Notes under the pieces: generated by a model
Databases searched by the model: none
Seen by the model: the letters and a program-made list of their open reading frames with translations, nothing else
Told to the model about the DNA's origin: nothing
Assembly (NCBI RefSeq): GCF_019021925.1
Contig: NZ_CP058990.1
Coordinates: 1,852,001 to 1,916,000, forward strand
DNA length: 64,000 nucleotides
Reading direction: 5' to 3'
Source of the DNA: Cellulophaga sp. HaHaR_3_176
Lineage (GTDB): Bacteria; Bacteroidota; Bacteroidia; Flavobacteriales; Flavobacteriaceae
Translations under genes and position numbers: made by a program
Shown here: positions 8,343 through 16,661 of the stretch, piece after piece
Layout: the number at the start of each line of letters is the position of its first letter
Position numbering within the stretch: position 1 is the first letter of the stretch

Positions 8343-9074
8343 ATGGAAAACAAACAACCTACCCGAATTAATAAATATTTAAGTGAAGTTGGTTATTGCT
8401 CGCGTAGAGCGGCTGATAAACTTATTGATCAAGGTAGAGTTACCATTAATGGTAAGGTACCAGAAATGGGTACTAAAATTACTTTAGCTGACGAGGTTCG
8501 TGTTGATGGTGATTTAATTAGGAAACCAAAAGAAAAAAATACTTACTTAGCTTTTAATAAACCTGTTGGCATTGTTTGTACTACAGATACTGGTGTCGAA
8601 AAAGACAACATCATTGATTTTATCAATTACCCAAAACGTATTTTCCCTATCGGAAGATTAGATAAGCCTAGTGAAGGTTTAATTTTTTTAACTGATGATG
8701 GCGATATTGTAAACAAAATACTTAGAGCTCGTAACAATCACGAAAAAGAATATATTGTATCGGTAAACAAACCTATAAATTCTGATTTTTTAAGAAAAAT
8801 GAGTAGCGGTGTGCCCATTTTAGATACTGTTACAAGACCTTGTAAGGTACAACGAGTAGATAATTATACCTTTAGCATTATACTAACACAAGGTTTAAAT
8901 CGCCAAATTCGTAGAATGTGTGAGCATTTAGAATATCGAGTTAAGCGTTTACAACGTGTACGTATTATGAATATTGAATTAGATGTAGAAGTTGGTAAAT
9001 GGCGCCATATAACGGATAGTGAACTAAAGGAAATAAATCGTTTAGTATCTGATTCTACAAAAACACATGAGTAA
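8343..9074 (+). CDS. rluF: 23S rRNA pseudouridine synthase, RluF type
   Basis: 243 residues. An S4 RNA-binding domain (about 8-65, RINKYLSEVGYCSRRAADKL) precedes an RsuA/RluF catalytic domain. The catalytic Asp is Asp107 in GRLDKPSEGLIFLT. DIVNKILRARNNHEKEY and GLNRQIRRMCEHLEY are characteristic of RluF, which isomerises U2604 of 23S rRNA. The length suits the short Bacteroidota form. Confidence 0.85.
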   Translation: MENKQPTRINKYLSEVGYCSRRAADKLIDQGRVTINGKVPEMGTKITLADEVRVDGDLIRKPKEKNTYLAFNKPVGIVCTTDTGVEKDNIIDFINYPKRIFPIGRLDKPSEGLIFLTDDGDIVNKILRARNNHEKEYIVSVNKPINSDFLRKMSSGVPILDTVTRPCKVQRVDNYTFSIILTQGLNRQIRRMCEHLEYRVKRLQRVRIMNIELDVEVGKWRHITDSELKEINRLVSDSTKTHE

Positions 9075-9235
9075 TTTGTTTTTAAAAAACTGAGTTCCTG
9101 ATTCATTTTCTGACTTTAGTTTAGTAAAAGCACCTAAAAAGATCCATTTGCACCAAAAAATATTCTCAAAATGATCTTTTGAGCCAAAAAATCATCACAA
9201 TAACCTGTAATTCTTATATATCCAATCTATTAGGC

Positions 9236-9243
9236 TACCTTTG
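9236..9243 (+). promoter_or_regulatory. -7 box of the rhlE-like gene
   Basis: TACCTTTG matches TAnnTTTG and lies 19 bp upstream of the helicase ATG. The -33 element is not clear. Confidence 0.4.
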
Positions 9244-9262
9244 CTGCTTATTATAAAAATAC

Positions 9263-10537
9263 ATGACATTTAAAGAATTAGGAATAGCAGAACCTATATT
9301 AAAAGCATTATCGCTAGAGGGTTACGAAAATCCGACCCCAATACAAGAACAATCTATTCCAATATTACTAAAAGGTAAAGACCTTTTAGGTGTTGCACAA
9401 ACCGGAACTGGAAAAACTGCAGCATTTGGTATTCCGATACTACATCATTTATATACAAACAATAGCGGACTTGGTAAACGCAAAATAAAAGCCTTAGTAG
9501 TAACACCTACGCGTGAACTTGCTATACAAATTGGCGAGAGCTTTACAGCCTATGGTAAATTTACAGGTATAAAAAACACTGTGATTTTTGGAGGCGTTAA
9601 ACAAGGCAAACAAACTGATGCACTACGTAAAGGTGTTGAAGTTTTAATTGCCACACCTGGTCGATTATTAGATTTAATGAATCAAGGTTTTATATCGTTA
9701 CGCGATTTAGAGCATGTGGTTTTAGATGAAGCTGACCAAATGCTAGACATGGGTTTCATTCATGATGTAAAAAAAATCATTGCAAAATTACCTACAAAAA
9801 GACAATCACTTTTCTTTTCGGCAACAATGCCAAAAACTATAGTTGAGCTTTCTCAGAAAATTTTAGGTGAGTTTGAACAAGTTACAATTAAACCACAACA
9901 AGCTACGGCTGAAAAAGTAGAACAAGCAATTTATTTTGTACCTAAAGGTGATAAAGCTAAATTGTTAATTCATTTAATAGCAGAAAAAGAAGCCAAAGCA
10001 GTACTTGTTTTTTCAAGAACTAAGCATGGCGCTAACAAAATAGTAAAACTACTTGACAAAGCTGAAATAAGTGCAGCTGCTATACACGGAAATAAATCTC
10101 AAACAGCACGACAAAATGCGTTGAAAGATTTTAAAGATGGTAAATTAACGGTTTTAGTAGCAACAGATATTGCTGCTCGTGGTATTGATATTGATGCACT
10201 ATCGTTAGTTGTAAATTACGATTTACCAAATGTACCAGAAACTTATGTTCACCGTATTGGTAGAACAGGCCGTGCAGATGCTAGTGGTGTTGCATTATCT
10301 TTTTGTGATAGAGAAGAAAGACCTTATTTAAAAGATATTCAAAAATTAATAAAGCAAACAATCCCAGTTGTTGAAGACCATCCCTTTTTAGATGATGGTA
10401 GTAGACCTAAAGAGCCAGATAATGACTCTAGGCCACAAAGACCAGGGCAACAAAATAGATCTAGAAATAATAGTAGATCAAAAAGTTCTAATAAAAGCGG
10501 TAATAACCGAAATAGAAATAGAAATTCAAGAGATTAA
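9263..10537 (+). CDS. rhlE: DEAD-box RNA helicase, RhlE-like
   Basis: 424 residues. All helicase motifs are present in order: Q motif ([14 protein letters not shown]), [32 protein letters not shown] and [10 protein letters not shown] basic, disordered C-terminal tail (about 385-424) rich in Arg, Asn and Ser ends the protein, as is usual for RhlE/CsdA-type RNA helicases that remodel ribosomal or cold-stress RNA. The gene ends in a strong bidirectional terminator shared with the convergent hydrolase gene. Confidence 0.9.
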   Translation: MTFKELGIAEPILKALSLEGYENPTPIQEQSIPILLKGKDLLGVAQTGTGKTAAFGIPILHHLYTNNSGLGKRKIKALVVTPTRELAIQIGESFTAYGKFTGIKNTVIFGGVKQGKQTDALRKGVEVLIATPGRLLDLMNQGFISLRDLEHVVLDEADQMLDMGFIHDVKKIIAKLPTKRQSLFFSATMPKTIVELSQKILGEFEQVTIKPQQATAEKVEQAIYFVPKGDKAKLLIHLIAEKEAKAVLVFSRTKHGANKIVKLLDKAEISAAAIHGNKSQTARQNALKDFKDGKLTVLVATDIAARGIDIDALSLVVNYDLPNVPETYVHRIGRTGRADASGVALSFCDREERPYLKDIQKLIKQTIPVVEDHPFLDDGSRPKEPDNDSRPQRPGQQNRSRNNSRSKSSNKSGNNRNRNRNSRD

Positions 10538-10546
10538 AATAAAAAA

Positions 10547-10566
10547 GCCAGTTATATGTAACTGGC
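10547..10566. terminator. Bidirectional intrinsic terminator
   Basis: GCCAGTTA-TATG-TAACTGGC, a perfect 8-bp stem with a run of A before and a run of T after. It sits between the convergent rhlE-like (ends 10537) and hydrolase (ends 10584) genes and can act for both. Confidence 0.85.
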
Positions 10567-10583
10567 TTTTTTTATATGCTTTT

Positions 10584-11414
10584 TTAACTTTTAAGAAAGT
10601 TAATTAAATGTTCGTTAAGCTCATTAGGGTGTGTAACATTTAACCCATGGGGGGCACCTTTAATAATCTTATATGTGTTATTTTTAATTCCTTTAGCTGC
10701 TTGCTCAGCTGATGTTTTTATAGGTACCGTATTATCGGCATCACCATGTATAATAAGTGTAGGCACATCTACATTTTTTAACTCCTCTCTAAAATCTGTA
10801 TGCATCCAAGAGAGCGCTGTTTGTATCGTTGCCCGTGGCGATGCAAAAGAGGCTATATTAAAATCATAATCTAGTTGCGCTTGGCTTACTTTACTTTTAT
10901 TATCATCGTAATTATAAAAACCTTTACTAAATTCTTTTAAAAACCCTACCCTATCATTTTGCAAAGCATCAATAATACCTTCTAATGCTGATTCTGGCAC
11001 ACCATCTGTGTTATCGTCTTGCTTTTTCACTAAAGGTATAATAGAACTAATTAATGCTGCTTTTGCTATTTTATCAGCCCCATAATCCGTTAAATAACGT
11101 ACTACTTCACCTCCACCCATAGAGAAGCCTACGAGTACAACATCTTTTAATTTTAAACCATCAATTAGCGCATTTAAATCACTTGCTAAGGCAGAATAAT
11201 CATACCCGTTCCAAGGTGATGAAGACGTTCCAAAACCTCTTCTATCGTACGAAATACATCTGTAACCAGACTCTACTATTTTCCAAACCTGTTGTTCCCA
11301 TGATTTTCTACTAAGTGGCCAACCATGTATTAATAATACTGGTTGCCCTTCTCCGTAATCTTCATAAAATATATCAACATTTTCTTTTGCTACTTTATTT
11401 GTTATAAATGGCAT
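10584..11414 (-). CDS. Alpha/beta hydrolase, non-haem chloroperoxidase/esterase type
   Basis: 276 residues. The oxyanion region HGWPLSRKSW, the nucleophile elbow VGFSMGGGEVVRYL (Ser98), the acid in HGDADNTVPI and the His in GAPHGLNVTH give a complete catalytic triad in family order. The sequence pattern (SYDRRGFGTSS) matches proteins annotated as arylesterase or cofactor-free haloperoxidase. The natural substrate is unknown. It is monocistronic, convergent with rhlE. Confidence 0.85.
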   Translation of the reverse strand: MPFITNKVAKENVDIFYEDYGEGQPVLLIHGWPLSRKSWEQQVWKIVESGYRCISYDRRGFGTSSSPWNGYDYSALASDLNALIDGLKLKDVVLVGFSMGGGEVVRYLTDYGADKIAKAALISSIIPLVKKQDDNTDGVPESALEGIIDALQNDRVGFLKEFSKGFYNYDDNKSKVSQAQLDYDFNIASFASPRATIQTALSWMHTDFREELKNVDVPTLIIHGDADNTVPIKTSAEQAAKGIKNNTYKIIKGAPHGLNVTHPNELNEHLINFLKS

Positions 11415-11523
11415 ATCTTTTTCGTTTTAATTTGCATTGAAATTAGGTATCAAAAAAAGAATTTATTGTCGTTATCGAAATGATTATTATTCTGTTTACG
11501 ATTTTAAAACAACCCTGTTTAAT

Positions 11524-11907
11524 TTAAGATCTCTTATTCATATAAGGTTGCCATGTAACCAATACATATTTACTTACCCCATTTTCCTTACGTTTTAAAA
11601 ATCCGTATTCATACACAAAAAAATAAACATCGTTTTGCTGATTTTTCCAGAAATGAGTGAAGAAATTCGGATTAAAACCTAATATTTTTAAAGCTTCTGT
11701 TCTTACAATAGATTTTCCACTTTTATTAAATTGTTTTAAAAGTTTTCTATTGGTTTTCAATTGCTTATCAACCTTTAAATAAAAAGCTTCTTTATTTTGT
11801 CGGTTTTCATACTGGTTAATAGATTTACATTGTGGTGAACAATATTTTTTATCAGATCGTCCTTTTATTAAAGAATCACAAACAGGGCATGTTTTTGGAA
11901 CACTCAT
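11524..11907 (-). CDS. Small zinc-ribbon protein divergent from the integrase
   Basis: 127 residues. The N-terminus carries CPVCDSLIKGRSDKKYCSPQC, a CxxC...CxxxC zinc-binding arrangement. The rest is basic and helical, with KILGFNPNFFTHFWK and a C-terminal beta-rich part. Similar proteins are frequent in Bacteroidota genomes but have no assigned function. It starts 64 bp from the integrase start, with a perfect dyad in the gap, so co-regulation with the recombinase, or autoregulation, is possible. Confidence 0.65.
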   Translation of the reverse strand: MSVPKTCPVCDSLIKGRSDKKYCSPQCKSINQYENRQNKEAFYLKVDKQLKTNRKLLKQFNKSGKSIVRTEALKILGFNPNFFTHFWKNQQNDVYFFVYEYGFLKRKENGVSKYVLVTWQPYMNKRS

Positions 11908-11915
11908 TACTAAAC

Positions 11916-11937
11916 GTATATTAACCGCTTAATATAC
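11916..11937. promoter_or_regulatory. Dyad in the zinc-ribbon/integrase intergenic region
   Basis: GTATATTAA-CCGC-TTAATATAC, a perfect inverted repeat with 9-nt arms and a 4-nt spacer. It begins 9 bp upstream of the zinc-ribbon gene start and ends 35 bp before the integrase ATG. Its position suggests an operator controlling one or both genes. The binding protein is unknown. Confidence 0.5.
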
Positions 11938-11971
11938 ATTTTATAAATCAATTTCTAGTTATTATTGTTAC

Positions 11972-13099
11972 ATGAACCCACTAAAATCTATAACCTTATA
12001 TCATCTCATGATCAAAGATTGCAAGATGATTGGTATAAAATTTAAACCTGATAAGGTAATTCAGGCACTTATAAAAAGTTTATCAAACCCTAAATGGAGT
12101 GAAACTTACAATATGGTTTACACCCCTAATACTAATGAAAATTTAAAAGAAATATCTAATGTCTTTAGTGGTGTGATATGGATTAATTATAATAAATTTT
12201 TCACGAATAAACCCTTACATACAAATAATGATGATGTTGATGTAAATTGGTTTAGAAATAGGCCTAAAGTTATGGGTTATAGAATATGCCCTGAAGAATA
12301 TTTATTAAAATTAGAACTAAAAAGATATGCTAACAATACGGTTCGCATCTATGTCAACTTTTTTGAAATGTTTATTAATCATTATAAAAACAAAGACTTA
12401 CATGCATTAGATGAAAGAGATATTAGAGCTTTTTTGCAAATACTTATTCATAAAAAAATGTCTAATTCATATATTAATCAAGCAATTAATGCCATAAAAT
12501 TCTACTATGAAATAGTTTTAGGAATGCCTAATCGGTTTTATGAAGTAGAACGACCTAGAAGGGAATATAAGTTACCAAAAGTAATTTCTAAAGAAGAAAT
12601 ACTTGAGATGATTAATTGTACTAATAATATAAAACATAAGAGTATTATTAAATTATTATACGGATCTGGTTTACGCAATAGCGAACTTTTAAATTTAAAA
12701 ATAAACGATATTGATAGCAAACGTATGCTTATTAGAGTCGAAAATGCTAAAGGTAAAAAAGATAGGTATACGATACTTTCTGAAAATGCTTTAAAAGATT
12801 TGAGAATTTATTACAAAGAATGGAAACCTAAAGATTATTTATTTGAAGGTGCCAAAGGAAATAAGTATAGTTCTGAAAGTGTATTGAGAATAGTAAAGAA
12901 TGCAGCTTTAAAAGCTAGAATTAACAGTAATGTATCTCCTCATATATTACGCCATAGTTTCGCTACTCATTTATTAGAGACTGGCACAGATTTACGTCAA
13001 ATACAAGTACTTTTAGGGCATGGTTCTAGTAAAACTACAGAAATTTACACATACGTAGCTACAAAAACTTTTAAGACAATTAAAAATCCCTTAGATTAG
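11972..13099 (+). CDS. Tyrosine recombinase heading the cassette array (integron-integrase-like role)
   Basis: 375 residues. Residues 1 to about 95 are an extra N-terminal domain. About 105-190 is a SAM-like core-binding domain, and about 200-370 is the catalytic domain. The catalytic set is complete: Arg235 (GSGLRNSEL), Lys263 (KGKKDRY), His324 and Arg327 (HILRHSF), His350 (LLGHGS) and Tyr359. The catalytic half is XerC/XerD-like. The additional segment that distinguishes IntI between the Lys and HxxR motifs is absent. The gene stops 47 bp before the first GTT core of the cassette array and points toward it, the opposite orientation to class 1 intI. The role in cassette recombination is inferred from position and from the array structure. 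Confidence 0.85.
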   Translation: MNPLKSITLYHLMIKDCKMIGIKFKPDKVIQALIKSLSNPKWSETYNMVYTPNTNENLKEISNVFSGVIWINYNKFFTNKPLHTNNDDVDVNWFRNRPKVMGYRICPEEYLLKLELKRYANNTVRIYVNFFEMFINHYKNKDLHALDERDIRAFLQILIHKKMSNSYINQAINAIKFYYEIVLGMPNRFYEVERPRREYKLPKVISKEEILEMINCTNNIKHKSIIKLLYGSGLRNSELLNLKINDIDSKRMLIRVENAKGKKDRYTILSENALKDLRIYYKEWKPKDYLFEGAKGNKYSSESVLRIVKNAALKARINSNVSPHILRHSFATHLLETGTDLRQIQVLLGHGSSKTTEIYTYVATKTFKTIKNPLD

Positions 13100-13120
13100 T
13101 AGTACAGATAAAACAGAAAT

Positions 13121-13155
13121 AACCGTAATTGTACGGTTATCCGTACGTTGTAGCC
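13121..13155 (+). other. attI-like insertion point of the cassette array
   Basis: Just after the integrase stop lies the hairpin AACCGTA-ATTG-TACGGTT (13121-13138). Then TCCGTAC leads into GTTGTAGCC at 13147-13155, the head of the first cassette. GTACGGTT and GTACGTTG form an imperfect direct repeat beside the core, as expected of recombinase binding sites. The predicted exchange is at G/TT, 13147. The hairpin could also be a weak terminator for the integrase gene. Confidence 0.5.
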
Positions 13156-13175
13156 AATTAAAAAAAATAAATATT

Positions 13176-13568
13176 GTGAGTTGGGATATAGTTTTATTAA
13201 AGGAAAAATTTGACACGAACGATAAAGATTATCTACCACCTACTTTAGGTAAGAGAATAGAATTAATCTCACAGCTTACCAATATTTTACCAAATCTGGA
13301 TTTTTCAGATGAGAGTTGGGGAATTATGGAAGGAGATGGATTTTCGATTGAATTTAACATTGGAAATAATGAAGATGTCGACTCAATAATGCTACATATT
13401 CGAGGAGGTGGGAACCCGATAAAAATAATTCAGAGTATTATGCAAGAATTTAAATGGGAATCTTTGGATTGCTCAACTGGAGATTTTATGGAATTAAATA
13501 ACGTCTCAAACGAAAGTTGGACTAAATTCCAAACTTGGAGAGACAAGATTTTTAAACGAGATAAATGA
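13176..13568 (+). CDS. Cassette 1 protein, small acidic hypothetical
   Basis: 130 residues starting at GTG 13176 (MSWDIVLLKEKF). The N-terminal MSWDIVL and the pattern DGFSIEFNIG...IMLHIRGGGNPIKIIQSIMQEFKW...GDFMEL resemble small single-domain proteins common in Bacteroidota and often found among polymorphic-toxin immunity genes. I cannot assign an activity. It is acidic, with no signal peptide. It begins 29 bp after the cassette head GTTGTAGCC and ends 48 bp before its attC, the compact packing typical of a cassette. Confidence 0.65.
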   Translation: MSWDIVLLKEKFDTNDKDYLPPTLGKRIELISQLTNILPNLDFSDESWGIMEGDGFSIEFNIGNNEDVDSIMLHIRGGGNPIKIIQSIMQEFKWESLDCSTGDFMELNNVSNESWTKFQTWRDKIFKRDK

Positions 13569-13616
13569 ACTTGAAAAAAGCAGAATATACCGGAAATGAA
13601 AGTAAACTAAAAAACT

Positions 13617-13814
13617 GGCTACAACAGGGTATAAAAAACATAAGGCTTTTGTGTTAACTCCAAAGTTATGTAATTATTTAAAAAGTCGCTAAATATAAAA
13701 TTTGGCATTTATAGAACAAAAAATAAAAGCAAAATATTTATATTTAGCTAAGTTATAAACTGAAACGAAAGTGCTTATTAACTGCCCTACGATTTCTTAT
13801 ACTTAACGTTGTCA
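13617..13814 (+). repeat. attC-like site 1
   Basis: Opens with GGCTACAAC (13617-13625) and closes with the core GTTGTCA (13808-13814), about 198 bp. The opening is the exact reverse complement of the head of the same cassette, GTTGTAGCC at 13147. Outer parts pair imperfectly (ACAAC..GTATA.. with ..TATAC..GTTGT). The inside is AT-rich and differs from sites 2-4, but contains AAGTCGCTAAATAT and a matching ATTTAGCTAAGTT. Confidence 0.7.
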
Positions 13815-13830
13815 TCAAGCTAAAAAATAA

Positions 13831-15132
13831 ATGAGTAAGGAGAAAAAAATAGCTGATTTACCATCTTATAAAAAAACTCACGATAATTTTAAAGGAGCGC
13901 ATACGGTTGGAAAAGTCATAAAGGCTTTAAACTTTCTCGGAATAAAAGACAAGGGACTAAATGACGCTTTTTCTAAACTTCCCAACTTAAAAGATGTTGA
14001 AAATATAATTTCACTACCTGATAGATTTAACTCTCAATTTGCCAAAATTGGGTGGATTGCACACGAGTCAATGAATTCTACATTAATAGAAAAAGCTGTT
14101 GATTTAGCAGAAAGTGGTCAAAAAGAAAACGCAGAAATAATTTTAGCCGAACACTTTACGTCTACCGAAATAAAATGGCTTCAACATAGATTTAGAGTCT
14201 TGCCTGCTTTCTCAATTCGTTTTGAATTAATAGAGCAAGCGTACAAAGACACACTTGAAGAAAGATTTAAATCTTGTGTCCCATTATTATTGACCATTAT
14301 TGATGGAGCAGTTAATGACATAAGTAAAAGCAAAGGTTTTTTTTCGGAAAACACAGAATTAAAAGCCTGGGACAGTATAGCATCGCACAGCAGCGGACTG
14401 TCAGCAATTAAGGAAATTTTCAACGCACCAAGAAAAAAGACTAATACAGAAGAGATATTCTTACCATACAGAAATGGAATTCTACACGGTAGAGATTTAA
14501 AATTTGATAACAAACATGTAGTTGGAAAGTGCTGGTCCACTCTATTTGCAATTAATGATTGGGCTAGAGCGCTTAAAGAAGAAAAAGAAAATCCACCAAT
14601 CCTGCCTATAGAGCCAACATCTATAAGTGAAAGTTGGAACGAAATAAGAAAAGTAATTACTGAATATCAGGAGTGGAAAGTTCAAAGTGATACGAAATGG
14701 AAAGAACTGGAAAATTGGAAACCGAGAGAAGAAATCAGTATTGAACTAGCAGACTTCAAAGAATTCAGTCCAGAAAAAACTGCATTGGAAATTATAGAAT
14801 CTTGGAAAAAGAAAAATTATGGTAGAATAGCTCAACTGATTCATCGAATTAGTGACAAAGAGATAAATATTGGTGTTGAAGCAGGTAAAGTTAGAAGGGA
14901 TTTAGAGAATAAGAAACTGAATTCTTTTCAAGTAAAATCAATTTCAGACAAAGGTGCTCATGCTTCAGAAATAACTATAAACATTGATTACGACTTGAAC
15001 GGCGAAAATAAAATGAAAGAGATTGTAATACGCCTAATTTGCACGGATAAAAATGGAGAAATGGGAATGAATGGTAAAGAAAATATGACTTGGGAATTTA
15101 TAGATAATTTCTTCTCTACATTAGACTTCTGA
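13831..15132 (+). CDS. Cassette 2 protein with a HEPN-like RNxxxH motif
   Basis: 433 residues, mostly helical, with no membrane segment. LPYRNGILHGRD contains Arg214-Asn215...His219, the RNxxxH pattern of HEPN ribonucleases used in many toxin and abortive-infection systems. The preceding helices (CVPLLLTIIDGAVNDISK) would fit a HEPN bundle. The N-terminal 130 residues and the C-terminal 150 residues (LENWKPREEISIEL..., then a beta-rich end) are not recognised. One motif is weak evidence, so a defence role is a hypothesis. It starts 17 bp after the cassette head GTTGTC. Confidence 0.6.
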   Translation: MSKEKKIADLPSYKKTHDNFKGAHTVGKVIKALNFLGIKDKGLNDAFSKLPNLKDVENIISLPDRFNSQFAKIGWIAHESMNSTLIEKAVDLAESGQKENAEIILAEHFTSTEIKWLQHRFRVLPAFSIRFELIEQAYKDTLEERFKSCVPLLLTIIDGAVNDISKSKGFFSENTELKAWDSIASHSSGLSAIKEIFNAPRKKTNTEEIFLPYRNGILHGRDLKFDNKHVVGKCWSTLFAINDWARALKEEKENPPILPIEPTSISESWNEIRKVITEYQEWKVQSDTKWKELENWKPREEISIELADFKEFSPEKTALEIIESWKKKNYGRIAQLIHRISDKEINIGVEAGKVRRDLENKKLNSFQVKSISDKGAHASEITINIDYDLNGENKMKEIVIRLICTDKNGEMGMNGKENMTWEFIDNFFSTLDF

Positions 15133-15141
15133 AAAAAGCCA

Positions 15142-15338
15142 GATGACAACAAAACCTAAACGTAATGCGGACTTTAGGGCATAATCGAAAGGTCTGTGTA
15201 TATTTATAATGTCGCTAAATCTTATGGATTTAGCTTTGAACAAAAAAAGAAAAAGCGAAACCCAAAAATTTTGCTTAGCGCGAGACAGGAAATCCGCTGG
15301 ATTTCCGCCCCGCACTAAGCATAGCCGAACCGTTAGCC
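15142..15338 (+). repeat. attC-like site 2
   Basis: Opens with GATGACAAC (15142-15150), exact complement of the cassette 2 head GTTGTCATC, and closes with GTTAGCC (15332-15338). Internal hairpins include GCTAAATC-TTAT-GGATTTAGC and GGAAATCC-GCT-GGATTTCC. It shares the block AAAGGT.TGTGTAT.TTTAT with sites 3 and 4, and its outer arms TAATGCGG and CCGCACTA pair. About 197 bp long. Confidence 0.75.
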
Positions 15339-15361
15339 ACAATATTGACCCGTCCTGAAAT

Positions 15362-15757
15362 ATGTATACAAAACACTTCAAGTATATGTATAAAAATGAT
15401 GGATATGTAAAACGCTATAGTGAGAGCTTTAAGCTCAAAGTCTTGGCAGAACTTACCAAAGGAAACCATTCCAAAAGACAAATTGCATTAACTTACGGTA
15501 TTCAATCCAGTACTATAAACGTATGGATCAAAAAGTATGATCGTAAAGATTTAATGAATACCCGTGTAACCGTGCAAACAGACGATGAACTTTCCCGTAT
15601 CAAAGCCCTTCAAAAAGAGCTCAAACAACTTAAGGACCTTCTTATTAAAAAGGACCTGGACAAACTGGTGACCGATAGCTATCTCGAGGTAGCGGCCGAG
15701 AACCTAGGCTATAGAGATGTTGAAGAATTAAAAAAAAACTTAAACATAAAGCCCTAA
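15362..15757 (+). CDS. IS3-family transposase OrfA
   Basis: 131 residues (or 123 from ATG 15386, since the first ATG lies inside the terminal repeat). A helix-turn-helix domain (YSESFKLKVLAELTKGNHSKRQIALTYGIQSSTINVWIKKY) is followed by a leucine-zipper-like coiled coil (LSRIKALQKELKQLKDLL), the DNA-binding and multimerising half of the transposase. A run of nine A at 15730-15738 allows a -1 shift into orfB, whose frame is open across this run. The stop overlaps the orfB start as TAATG. Confidence 0.87.
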   Translation: MYTKHFKYMYKNDGYVKRYSESFKLKVLAELTKGNHSKRQIALTYGIQSSTINVWIKKYDRKDLMNTRVTVQTDDELSRIKALQKELKQLKDLLIKKDLDKLVTDSYLEVAAENLGYRDVEELKKNLNIKP

Positions 15758-16614
15758 TGAAAGTAGCACCGATAAACCGTAATGAAAGGCTCTATTCAAT
15801 TTGTACTATCTGTAATGCCTTTGATCTGAAAAGAGATGCCTATTACAAATTCCAAAAACGTTTTGTTATCAAAAAACAGATAGAACAAGATGTAATCCAA
15901 CTTGTTCGGGAAAGTAGAAGAACACTACCTCGAGAAGGTACCAGAAAACTCATGAGATCATTAAAAAATGAGTTTCAAAAGTACGACCTTAAAGTAGGTA
16001 GAGACCAGCTATTCCGTATCCTAAGAGAAAATCGATTACTCGTTAGAAGAAAAAAATATTCTTCTAGAACCACAAATTCATATCATAGGTTTTATAAGTA
16101 TGGTAATATTATAAAAGACTTGAAAATCAATAGACCTAATCAAGTCTGGGCTTCCGATATAACCTACATCAGAACCATTAAAGGATTCTGTTACCTAGCA
16201 TTGATTACAGATATGTACTCACGTAAAATCGTTGGATATGACCTAAGTGATAGCCTAGAACTAAAAGGGTGTGTCAGAGCTTTAAATAAGGCTATTTACA
16301 ATGCCAAGAATATTGACCAACTTATTCATCACTCGGACAGAGGTATTCAATATTGCAGTAATGTCTATACTCAAATATTGAAAAGAAAGAAAATTAAAAT
16401 CAGTATGACTGAAGAAAACCATTGCTATGAAAATGCCCTAGCAGAAAGGGTAAACGGTATTCTAAAAGATGAATTCTATCTTGACCAAACCTTTACCAGC
16501 GTGATACATGCGAAAAAAGCAGCCAAAAATGCAATCAAATTATACAACTCTAAAAGATTGCATTTATCTTTAGATTATAAAACACCTAATTACGTGCATC
16601 AATATGCCGCTTAA
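15757..16614 (+). CDS. IS3-family transposase OrfB, DDE integrase domain
   Basis: 285 residues. HTH_21-like N-terminus (RRTLPREGTRKLMRSLKNEF) and an rve-type catalytic core with VWASDITYI (first Asp), HHSDRGIQY (second Asp) and ENALAERVNGILKDEF (Glu), the complete DDE triad. It is probably made mainly as an OrfAB fusion by -1 frameshifting at the A9 run. No internal stop is seen, so the element may be active. Confidence 0.9.
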   Translation: MKVAPINRNERLYSICTICNAFDLKRDAYYKFQKRFVIKKQIEQDVIQLVRESRRTLPREGTRKLMRSLKNEFQKYDLKVGRDQLFRILRENRLLVRRKKYSSRTTNSYHRFYKYGNIIKDLKINRPNQVWASDITYIRTIKGFCYLALITDMYSRKIVGYDLSDSLELKGCVRALNKAIYNAKNIDQLIHHSDRGIQYCSNVYTQILKRKKIKISMTEENHCYENALAERVNGILKDEFYLDQTFTSVIHAKKAAKNAIKLYNSKRLHLSLDYKTPNYVHQYAA

Positions 16615-16661
16615 AACTAATATTAATCTGTAGCCGTATTTTAGGACGTGACATTTAAAAA

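Larger units (their letters stand above)
15346..16653 (+). mobile_element. IS3-family insertion sequence
   Basis: 1308 bp bounded by imperfect terminal repeats: left TGACCCGTCCTGAAATATG (15346) and right, on the minus strand, TGTCACGTCCTAAAATACG, 15 of 19 identical. It encodes OrfA and OrfB in the standard -1 arrangement. The flanking bases AATAT and TTTAA are not a clear target duplication. That, together with the broken head/tail pairing of the cassette around it, suggests a deletion next to the element after insertion. Confidence 0.88.

Noticed and set aside
15121..15481. Minus-strand reading frames of 86 and 68 residues
   Set aside because: They lie across attC-like site 2 and the IS3 left end. 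The palindromic site itself produces them; codon use and content show no protein features.
15341..16658. Target-site duplication of the IS3 element
   Set aside because: Flanking bases AATAT and TTTAA differ; a shared 2-3 bp match could be chance.
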